From Firmicutes bacterium UBA1426 (GTDB taxonomy: Bacteria; Bacillota; Clostridia; Peptostreptococcales; Anaerovoracaceae): 29,307 nt of DNA. The stretch lies in the NCBI GenBank assembly GCA_002329675.1, contig DCUA01000217.1, positions 16,265 through 45,571 of the forward strand, written 5' to 3'. This document shows, in pieces, positions 1 through 4,947 of the stretch. The translations under genes were made by a program, and so were the position numbers. Within the stretch, counting starts at the first letter, position 1, and every line of letters begins with the position of its first letter. Below the pieces are notes generated by a model, which was not told the origin of the DNA, made no database searches, and saw only the letters and a list, made by a program, of their open reading frames with translations.

Positions 1-734
1 CCAAACCATTTCTCATTTTCCTTTAAAACATAATCACTCTTTACCATTTTAAACTTGGACTGTCCCAGTACAAAACCCTTTTCTTTGAAATAGTCCAAGA
101 TAACACTTTTCTCCATCGGTGTATAAGAATAAAAATGTTTGCCCTTTTCACCCTTAGAAGGAGAACGGGAAGACACCAATACTTTCCAACTGTCCTCCCC
201 ATAAATCCATTTTCCATTTCTTCTTCTTGGAACATATACTGAACCAAGACGAGCAGTAACAACCCATGAGGTACTATCCACTGAGTACCAGGGATATCTC
301 AACATCAATTTCAAAGAAGTTAATCCAAACCCATGAACCTTGACTTTTGGCAAACCTTCTGAATCACATATGTACTTTGAGAATATTTCATCTAACCATT
401 GCTGTCTTTGATCGTTACTCAAAACAGCCCCTGACTTACTTGAGGCCATACCACCTAAGGCAATATACTCGTTTGATTTTATGTACTCGCGAAGATATTT
501 AACCTCTTCACCATAGTGAAAACATGGTAGGGGTTTGAGACCTGCTTTTTCCATTATTTCCTGATTCTTTTTAGTAGCTACGGGATCTCCTATTACATCA
601 AGATTAGCATACACATCTATAAATCTTGCGTATTTTTTAATAAATGAAATATATTCATGTATGTCTATAACAGCCCCTTGAGTAAAAGCTGAAAAAGCAC
701 CAGAATCAAGAAATAATGAAATATCCTTACCCAT
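1..734 (-). CDS. TGT-fold (DpdA/queuine tRNA-ribosyltransferase-like) protein, C-terminus beyond window
   Basis: The frame is open from the ATG at 734-732 to the window edge, giving 244 residues with no stop. Motifs follow the order of tRNA-guanine transglycosylases: DSGAF at residues 10-14 (cf. the substrate-binding Asp of TGT), LDVIGDP at 45-51, FHYGE at 72-76, ALGGM at 92-96 (cf. the TGT Gly-Gly loop), VHGFG at 133-137 and VDSTSW at 152-157, where D153 sits at the place of the TGT nucleophilic Asp. I recall similar proteins in phages, where DpdA-family enzymes exchange guanine for 7-deazaguanines in DNA. The start has a good ribosome site (AGGAG, 5 nt away) and overlaps the end of the upstream QueC-like gene by 8 nt, so the two are translationally coupled. 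Substrate (DNA, tRNA or other) is inferred, not shown. The zinc site of bacterial TGT would lie in the missing part. Confidence 0.75.
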   Translation of the reverse strand, partial: MGKDISLFLDSGAFSAFTQGAVIDIHEYISFIKKYARFIDVYANLDVIGDPVATKKNQEIMEKAGLKPLPCFHYGEEVKYLREYIKSNEYIALGGMASSKSGAVLSNDQRQQWLDEIFSKYICDSEGLPKVKVHGFGLTSLKLMLRYPWYSVDSTSWVVTARLGSVYVPRRRNGKWIYGEDSWKVLVSSRSPSKGEKGKHFYSYTPMEKSVILDYFKEKGFVLGQSKFKMVKSDYVLKENEKWF

Positions 735-1401
735 TGTCTACTCCTATTTGTTTTCTCAATAAACAATTATCACAAACACCACACACAGGGTCAAAATAAC
801 AAGAACAAGTTTTTGAAAAATCAACACCCAAATCAACACCCATATTATAAACATCCATTTTTGAGTACTTCAGTTCATAATAAGGGGCTCTAATTCTTAC
901 TTGATGTGAAAAACCCACTGTACTCATCAAATTCATCATATCTACAAACTGAGGAGAGTTATCCCCGGTCATCAGTTTGTATGTTCTTCTGTTACACCAC
1001 TCCTCTTCTTCATAAAGATAACCAGTACACAATTCATCAATTTTGTGAGCAGAACAATATGCCAAAACATATGACATCATAATCATATTTCGACCTTCAA
1101 CAAAAAAATCTTTATAACGAAGATCATTCCAGTCACCCAAAGGGTTATTTTCTTTTGGAGTATAGTTCTTTGTAAAAAGACCTTGCTGTTTTTGCCAGTC
1201 CTTAAATTCAATATCAATGACAACCAAGGGTTTAAGACCTAGTTTATCTATATGATAATTCAAATTATTAACATCCCTTGCAAAACTGGCATATCCATAA
1301 TTAACAATTATTGGTTGAGGATTATTCTTCTTGAACCAATACAAAAGAACAGTAGAGTCCATTCCACCTGTTACCATTAGAGCTTGACTGGGTGAAAACA
1401 T
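727..1401 (-). CDS. queC: QueC-like PP-loop enzyme (7-cyano-7-deazaguanine synthase family), copy 1
   Basis: QueC uses ATP and ammonia to turn 7-carboxy-7-deazaguanine into preQ0. This protein has the N-terminal PP-loop TGGMDST (residues 11-17; the usual form is SGGxDST) and the C-terminal zinc-type cluster SCYFDPVCGVCDNC, matching the four-Cys site of QueC. I chose the ATG at 1401 (224 aa) because GGAGG lies 8 nt before it. An in-frame ATG at 1434 would give 235 aa, but it lies inside the upstream gene and has no ribosome site. The upstream QueC-like gene stops at 1407, so the spacing is minimal, and the DpdA-like gene overlaps its end. Conserved catalytic features suggest it is active. It could act on a deazaguanine intermediate or adenylate another acid, as other QueC homologues do in defence systems. 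The symbol reflects family, not proven function. Confidence 0.75.
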   Translation of the reverse strand: MFSPSQALMVTGGMDSTVLLYWFKKNNPQPIIVNYGYASFARDVNNLNYHIDKLGLKPLVVIDIEFKDWQKQQGLFTKNYTPKENNPLGDWNDLRYKDFFVEGRNMIMMSYVLAYCSAHKIDELCTGYLYEEEEWCNRRTYKLMTGDNSPQFVDMMNLMSTVGFSHQVRIRAPYYELKYSKMDVYNMGVDLGVDFSKTCSCYFDPVCGVCDNCLLRKQIGVDNG

Positions 1402-1406
1402 GTACA

Positions 1407-2105
1407 TCACCTCCCCTTTACTTTTATTATACACTGTTGGATGTCAGAAAGCTCAGAAACTCTGTTTTTTATAATACTCTCCTCCAAAAATTGATCTAAA
1501 TAGTGTGAAGGGTTATTAATAAAAAAACCATCCGTATCTATGTCATTTAAATATAATGCCACAAACTTTCTCAAACAAGAACGGCACATACCACAAGCAA
1601 TATCACCTCCGTTATAACAACTACTTGACTTTGTAAGAAGGTCTATGGCAGGAAAATGTGAATCCAAATATTTCTTTACAATTTGTGTTTTGGTCAAATG
1701 TTTATAAGGCATATTAACAGTATAAGGAGCCCCATATTTTACCTTCTCAGGACTTGTGGCAAAATAATTCAATATACCCTCTATCTGAGCTTTAAACACA
1801 TAATCCTTATCCTTAGTAGTATCACCAAGAGTAAATCCAAAATATATTGAAGAAGCATACTGGGCTCCCAATAAAGCCAAGAAATGATTTCTAAATGGTA
1901 TTATTTTATTGGGAAGTTCAAACTGTGATATCGGAAGTTCAGTTTTCACTACTCCCGGGTACAGTTTGTCAATAAGAGATTCCTCAATCCTGTTTTCCTC
2001 AGTACCCATACGAACAAATAAACATTCTTCATTCTTAAATTGATAGACTTGTTTTAAAATAAAAGAATCCAGTCCCATACTAAACATTAAAATTCTTCCG
2101 GCCAT
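1407..2105 (-). CDS. Divergent QueC-like PP-loop protein, copy 2
   Basis: A 232-aa protein of the same fold as its neighbour but clearly diverged. The PP-loop reads FSMGLDSF (residues 8-15), with Met in place of the first Gly and Phe in place of Thr in the SGGxDST signature. The C-terminal zinc motif SCYNGGDIACGMCRSC is intact. The ATG at 2105 has AGGAGG upstream. The start overlaps the end of the HAD gene by 19 nt, and its stop codon sits inside the ribosome site region of copy 1. Side-by-side paralogues with an altered nucleotide loop suggest a changed substrate, a weak ATPase or a heteromeric partner of copy 1. The C-terminal tail after the zinc motif is about 50 residues longer than in copy 1 and has no motif I recognise. 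Confidence 0.65.
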   Translation of the reverse strand: MAGRILMFSMGLDSFILKQVYQFKNEECLFVRMGTEENRIEESLIDKLYPGVVKTELPISQFELPNKIIPFRNHFLALLGAQYASSIYFGFTLGDTTKDKDYVFKAQIEGILNYFATSPEKVKYGAPYTVNMPYKHLTKTQIVKKYLDSHFPAIDLLTKSSSCYNGGDIACGMCRSCLRKFVALYLNDIDTDGFFINNPSHYLDQFLEESIIKNRVSELSDIQQCIIKVKGR

Positions 2106-2338
2106 ACTAATCCTCCTGCATTTTTATCATCTATATACAAGTCAGCTCTTATTTTCTCCATGACTAAAGCATGGTACTTGACACCCAAATTCCTAAGCTC
2201 TTTTACTGTTTGTTCTCTGATTTTCTCACTTCTGGCGGTATAAATAACAATGAAATTATTTTTATTATCAAACAGGGTATTAACTTTTTCAGGATATTTA
2301 CTAGCAGTCCCATCAAAATCAATGGCAATCACACGCAT
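2087..2338 (-). CDS. Small HAD-fold phosphatase-like protein
   Basis: An 83-aa protein with the core HAD motifs: DFDGT near the N-terminus (nucleophile Asp), the IYTAR strand (motif II), a lysine-containing helix, and DLYIDDKN (motif IV acidic pair). There is no cap domain. Small HADs of this size are common in phage genomes. I prefer the ATG at 2338 because HAD folds start right at this strand and a GGAG-like site lies upstream. The reading frame continues upstream to an ATG at 2491 (134 aa in total), but that extension contains a terminator-like hairpin. The 3' end overlaps the QueC-like copy 2 gene. A nucleotide or sugar phosphatase role in the modification cassette is possible but unsupported. 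Confidence 0.6.
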   Translation of the reverse strand: MRVIAIDFDGTASKYPEKVNTLFDNKNNFIVIYTARSEKIREQTVKELRNLGVKYHALVMEKIRADLYIDDKNAGGLVWPEEF

Positions 2339-2491
2339 AATTAAAGCTCCATATAAAACCGAAAGGGAGGGTGACGAACCCTCCCTTTTTCGTTTGAGCC
2401 GCTTATTAGCTAAGAGTAATTCTCTAACAAACGCTTCTTGCGCTTCATTAGCCTCGCCCAATTCCAAAAATTCCTGTAAAGTGTTCTCCAT
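2339..2491 (-). CDS. Hypothetical N-terminal extension or small ORF fused in frame to the HAD gene
   Basis: From the ATG at 2491 the frame encodes about 51 residues, acidic then Arg/Lys-rich, before running into the HAD protein with no stop codon. The first 35 residues look like a short amphipathic helix with many Glu, Ala and Leu. The ATG has a plausible ribosome site (AGGGGTGAG, 6 nt away). The next part of the frame is made of the hairpin at 2362-2388, which argues that the coding region here is either accidental or a read-through fusion. I do not recognise it. Treating 2087-2491 as one 134-aa gene is the alternative. Confidence 0.35.
2362..2388. terminator. Perfect 11-bp hairpin, terminator-like on both strands
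   Basis: AAAGGGAGGGT and ACCCTCCCTTT pair perfectly around a 5-nt loop. The plus strand continues into a short T run. The minus strand continues CGGTTTT. It lies directly upstream of the HAD start codon and inside the longer ORF frame, so it could be an intrinsic terminator or an attenuator before the HAD-QueC-QueC-TGT genes. Confidence 0.6.
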
Positions 2492-2600
2492 AACTCACCC
2501 CTGATGTGCTGCCATTATTCCCCTGATTAAAATCGGGCAGGAAAGCCACTGTCAGGGGTTGCAGCGGCCTTGTCGGCTCGCGATGCCTATCCTGCCTTTC
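2492..2600 (-). promoter_or_regulatory. Structured leader with possible ribosome-site masking
   Basis: On the minus strand GGCAGGA (2596-2590) can pair with TCCTGCC (2542-2536). CCCCTGA (2558-2552), inside that loop, is complementary to two downstream copies of TCAGGGG (2526-2520 and 2504-2498). The second copy is the Shine-Dalgarno sequence of the ATG at 2491. Mutually exclusive pairings are the hallmark of a translational switch. It does not match the preQ1-I consensus as I know it. One frame across it is open, so it could also be degraded coding sequence or a repeat. Confidence 0.3.
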
Positions 2601-2620
2601 TATGAATCGCCTTAAATAGT

Positions 2621-3280
2621 TTACTTCTTGGAACCCTTTGCCTTTACATTGGAATCGTTTTTTCCCATGTCTCCATAAGACTTCTCATACAGGGTAAAAC
2701 GACCTGATGCCCATTTGGAATCTCTGCCAAAATCATCGGCCAGCTTTTCCACCAGTGTTTCCTTCTTCATACCCTTGTTAAGACAATCCCTGATGAAATC
2801 AGTCTGAGACAAACCAGACTTGCCAGCTGACCGGGGAGTCCTTTCCTTCTTCTCAGCCTTAGCCTTCTTCTTGGGAGTATCCTCCTCTTCAGCTGTCTCC
2901 TCTTCCTTAGTGATAGGAGTAATTCCCAGCTCCTCAAATACCTCCCAGGCTTCCTTATCAAAAGGATCTGTGGAAAGGATCTGGTCAGTGGCCGTGTCCT
3001 TGATGTCGTTGATAATGTCCTCTTCCTCAGACTCAACCTCAATTGCCGGGTTCAGCTTCATGATGAAGTTCATCTGAGTAGCAGTCCACTGGAACTTGGT
3101 ATACCCCTTCGGCCTCTTGGGCATCTTCTTGGGAGTATCCTCTTCGACCTCTTCAACACCCTGAGTTTCCGTCTCGGGAAGAACCTCTTCCTCCTGGGTC
3201 TCAACAACCTCTTCCTTTACCTTGGACTTTGCCTTGGACTCATTCTTCTTTGCCTCTTCCTTTCCCTTCTTCACTGCCAT
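2621..3280 (-). CDS. Charged, low-complexity hypothetical protein (phage-type)
   Basis: A 219-aa protein with a strong ribosome site (AGGAGG) before the ATG at 3280. The N-terminal 60 residues are a Lys/Glu-rich disordered tract. A middle block (about 58-125) contains a Tyr/Trp/Phe segment (GYTKFQWTATQMNFIMKLNP) and an acidic stretch, then a second Lys/Glu tract. The last 60 residues (SQTDFIRDCL... to ...RFTLYEKSYG) look like a helix-turn-helix-sized helical domain. The motif EEDTPKK occurs twice, with an exact 18-nt DNA repeat at 2867-2884 and 3125-3142. I do not recognise the family. A nucleic-acid-binding role is only a guess from charge. It sits downstream of the 68-aa gene in one transcription unit. 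Confidence 0.65.
   Translation of the reverse strand: MAVKKGKEEAKKNESKAKSKVKEEVVETQEEEVLPETETQGVEEVEEDTPKKMPKRPKGYTKFQWTATQMNFIMKLNPAIEVESEEEDIINDIKDTATDQILSTDPFDKEAWEVFEELGITPITKEEETAEEEDTPKKKAKAEKKERTPRSAGKSGLSQTDFIRDCLNKGMKKETLVEKLADDFGRDSKWASGRFTLYEKSYGDMGKNDSNVKAKGSKK
2867..3142. repeat. 18-nt direct repeat inside the 219-aa gene
   Basis: CTTCTTGGGAGTATCCTC occurs at 2867-2884 and again at 3125-3142. It encodes the duplicated EEDTPKK peptide that begins each Lys-rich tract, and suggests internal duplication within the gene. Confidence 0.7.
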
Positions 3281-3297
3281 TTCTGTTTCCTCCTTTT

Positions 3298-3504
3298 TTA
3301 TGAGTTTCTTTTTCTTTCGATTGTTACTGGCATAAGCCAGTACTGAGCCTCTCCCAGGAGAACAATTGCTCTCCCACCCTTCCCAACTACATAAATCAAA
3401 TACTGAGTAATCCTGTCAATTACACCAAAACGTCTTTCATGGTGTGCAACAAAACCACACTTACCTCTTTTGAACTCCACTCTCATCCCTTCCTTGTACT
3501 CCAT
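3298..3504 (-). CDS. Small hypothetical protein, phage-type
   Basis: A 68-aa protein starting at the ATG at 3504, 9 nt after GAGGAGG. It opens with EYKEGMRVEFKRGKCGFVAHHERRFGVI, then a hydrophobic beta-rich stretch and a basic C-terminus, which looks like a small SH3-like or KOW-like beta-barrel. I do not recognise it. It is the first gene of the accessory transcription unit, 17 nt upstream of the 219-aa gene, and follows a TATAAT box and a palindrome that could be an operator. Confidence 0.55.
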   Translation of the reverse strand: MEYKEGMRVEFKRGKCGFVAHHERRFGVIDRITQYLIYVVGKGGRAIVLLGEAQYWLMPVTIERKRNS

Positions 3505-3523
3505 ACCATATATCCTCCTCTTA

Positions 3524-3554
3524 GTAAGTTACTTACAATGTATGTTATATTATA
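3524..3554 (-). promoter_or_regulatory. Candidate promoter -10 and operator palindrome for the accessory unit
   Basis: On the minus strand TATAAT lies at 3554-3549. Just downstream, where transcription would start, is the perfect palindrome GTAAGT-t-ACTTAC (3524-3536), followed by the ribosome site of the 68-aa gene. No good -35 box is seen at the usual distance. The layout suits repressor binding over the start site. Confidence 0.4.
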
Positions 3555-3787
3555 TAAATTCATCTTAATTCGTAGCATTTTTCAAAAGCCGCATCGCTTT
3601 GTATCGAGTTTCAAGCCTTTTTTGACACCGAATCGCTACAGGCATTGAAATTTCAACGTTCACAGAACATGAAGCCAAAATCGCCGATTTCAGCGACTTT
3701 TTTAGGCAAAGCCATATCGTAATACCTTTTGTTTCAGCTGAAATCCTTGCAAATAGTTGATTTCAAACATGTTGGCCCAGGATCTGA
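3537..3787. other. Palindrome-rich gene-free spacer, possible island boundary
   Basis: No credible gene. It carries three perfect short palindromes: TTGAAATTTCAA (3645-3656), AAATCGcCGATTT (3678-3690) and TTTCAGCTGAAA (3732-3743), with several extra GATTTCA-type half sites. It lies between the phage-like genes and the chromosomal LysM gene. I see no tRNA and no duplicated core sequence, so an attachment site is only possible. Confidence 0.4.
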
Positions 3788-4090
3788 TTATAGATACCGG
3801 GGAATCAAAATTTTTTGCCCGGATTGGATCTTGTCAGCAGAGATATCGTTGATCTGGCAGATGGCATGGACGATTTTACGAACGTCCTGATCCTCAGGAC
3901 CATAAGCTTTAGCAAGATCCCATAATGTATCACCGTTAACGATCATGATTTCGGTGTATACAGGCTTTGTCAGACTTACAGCCTGATTTGTACCGATCAC
4001 ATTTCCCGTAACAGAAATCAAAATGATCAGCATTATGGTCAATGATAGACAAAAACGAAACTTGGATTTTATCCTGTATCTTTTTTTCAT
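3788..4090 (-). CDS. yneA: LysM membrane protein, YneA-like SOS cell-division inhibitor
   Basis: A 100-aa protein with a basic N-terminus, one membrane segment (about residues 12-31) and a C-terminal LysM domain (residues 46-100, with IVNGDTLWDLAKAYG and ending KILIPRYL). Size and layout match YneA of Bacillus, which is anchored in the membrane, is induced by DNA damage, and blocks division until repair is done. The promoter region supports this: three LexA-box-like sites surround a good sigma-A promoter. In Bacillus yneA is divergent from lexA. Here the upstream gene is a codirectional TVP38-type gene and lexA is absent. The ATG has GAGGTG 6 nt upstream. The alternative is a generic LysM peptidoglycan-binding protein. 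Confidence 0.7.
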   Translation of the reverse strand: MKKRYRIKSKFRFCLSLTIMLIILISVTGNVIGTNQAVSLTKPVYTEIMIVNGDTLWDLAKAYGPEDQDVRKIVHAICQINDISADKIQSGQKILIPRYL

Positions 4091-4116
4091 GGCTGCACCT
4101 CAGTGATACCCTATGC

Positions 4117-4128
4117 AAACAAATGTTC
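4117..4128. promoter_or_regulatory. LexA-box-like site A
   Basis: AAACAAATGTTC, one mismatch from GAAC-N4-GTTC. It lies just downstream of the -10 box of the yneA-like promoter. Confidence 0.55.
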
Positions 4129-4136
4129 TTATCTGC

Positions 4137-4165
4137 AATATATCAGAATATATGTTCTTTGTAAA
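4137..4165 (-). promoter_or_regulatory. Sigma-A promoter of the yneA-like gene
   Basis: On the minus strand TTTACA (4165-4160), a 17-nt spacer and TATATT (4142-4137), both close to consensus. LexA-type box B fills the spacer and boxes A and C flank it, so the promoter should be off except in the SOS response. Confidence 0.65.
4146..4157. promoter_or_regulatory. LexA-box-like site B
   Basis: GAATATATGTTC, one mismatch from GAAC-N4-GTTC. It lies between the -35 and -10 boxes of the yneA-like promoter, an ideal position for repression. Confidence 0.6.
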
Positions 4166-4174
4166 GCATAAAAT

Positions 4175-4186
4175 GAACATTTGTTC
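4175..4186. promoter_or_regulatory. LexA-box-like site C (perfect)
   Basis: GAACATTTGTTC matches GAAC-N4-GTTC exactly. It lies just upstream of the -35 box. Centres of sites A, B and C are 29 bp apart in both steps. Confidence 0.7.
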
Positions 4187-4242
4187 TTATTTTTTTATTG
4201 TCAGGTGTGCCATCAAATATAATGTGGATATCATCCGGAGTC

Positions 4243-4947
4243 TTACTGATTGTATTTCATGAATTTATTATAATACTTGTCCACATAAGTTGTGAGATCG
4301 TGACGCTTGATCAACAGGAAAATGCACACTATCAGTGCACCTGCCCCTAAAGCGATGAGACCGAAATAACTGCCTTCATTGAGCATACTACCCATCATGA
4401 TGGTTCCCATGAGGGCCGGTGTCCTCCCTATCAAAGACAGCAGCAGGAAGGGCTTGTATCCGAATTGTGAGATCCCTGCGGCATAGGTTACCAGATCCTT
4501 TGGAAGACCCGGAATGACAAATATGACGAATAGGATAGCAAAGGCTTTTTTACTGTTCAGCTGATTGACAAACTTTGTGATACGCTCTTCTCCAAAGAGA
4601 AGATGAACGGCGTCACGGCCTAATACTCGGGCTAGCCCGAAGGCGACAGAAGTTCCGATAGCCACGCCGGCGATTGCCAGAAGATAGCCTAACCAAAACC
4701 CATAGGCATAACCCCCGGCAAATTGGATAAACTGGCCGGGGATTATGGAAATGATGATCTGAATGATCTGCAGTCCGAGATATACGAATAAGCTCGCAGT
4801 CTGATAACGATCCAGAAAGGCGTTAACACCTTCCATGGTTCGAAACTGGTTAAAGAATTCCGGGTATTCAAAATACACATAGATCGGCAGCGCGATCACG
4901 ATGCCGGCTAACAGTAACAGTTTCGCTATCGAAAGAAAGGTCCTCAT
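4243..4947 (-). CDS. TVP38/TMEM64 (VTT/DedA-like) membrane protein
   Basis: A 234-aa integral membrane protein with about six hydrophobic segments. The central VTT-type core shows IIPGQFIQFAGGYAYGFWLG followed by a second half with FVIPGLPKDLVTYAAGIS, the paired re-entrant loop signature of the family. Members flip or transport lipids such as phosphatidylglycerol or undecaprenyl phosphate in some species. The role of this copy is unknown. Its ATG overlaps the stop codon of the upstream PLP-enzyme gene (ATGA at 4944-4947), so it is translated with it. A short C-terminal basic tail follows the last membrane segment. Confidence 0.85.
   Translation of the reverse strand: MRTFLSIAKLLLLAGIVIALPIYVYFEYPEFFNQFRTMEGVNAFLDRYQTASLFVYLGLQIIQIIISIIPGQFIQFAGGYAYGFWLGYLLAIAGVAIGTSVAFGLARVLGRDAVHLLFGEERITKFVNQLNSKKAFAILFVIFVIPGLPKDLVTYAAGISQFGYKPFLLLSLIGRTPALMGTIMMGSMLNEGSYFGLIALGAGALIVCIFLLIKRHDLTTYVDKYYNKFMKYNQ

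Larger units (their letters stand above)
1..3560 (-). mobile_element. Phage-like accessory segment with deazaguanine-type genes (partial)
   Basis: This segment holds six minus-strand genes unlike the rest of the window: small hypothetical proteins, a mini-HAD protein, two QueC-like enzymes and a TGT-fold protein. The genes are packed with short overlaps, as in phage genomes. The distal 2 kb is visibly AT-richer than the chromosomal core to the right. I see no capsid, tail, integrase or repressor gene, so 'prophage or phage-derived island' is an inference from gene type and composition. The left boundary is outside the window. The right boundary probably lies in the palindrome-rich spacer 3505-3787. 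An assembly join between a phage and a chromosome contig cannot be excluded. Confidence 0.5.

Noticed and set aside
41..262. 73-residue minus-strand ORF
   Set aside because: It overlaps in another frame the TGT-like ORF 1-734, which has conserved motifs and a proper ribosome site. The short ORF shows none.
2450..2630. Open minus-strand frame across the leader (RQDRHREPTRPLQPL...)
   Set aside because: It reads protein-like but has no start codon or ribosome site, and stops inside the next ORF. Kept only as an alternative to the RNA-structure reading.
2767..3077. Overlapping 85-91 residue ORFs on both strands within the charged protein gene
   Set aside because: Shadow frames of a low-complexity Lys/Glu gene, full of Arg/Leu or Ser repeats and without ribosome sites.
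1..3504. Ordinary host queuosine biosynthesis operon
   Set aside because: No queD, queE, queF, folE or queA is present, there are two QueC-like copies, and the TGT-like protein differs from bacterial Tgt in its motifs; neighbours are phage-like.
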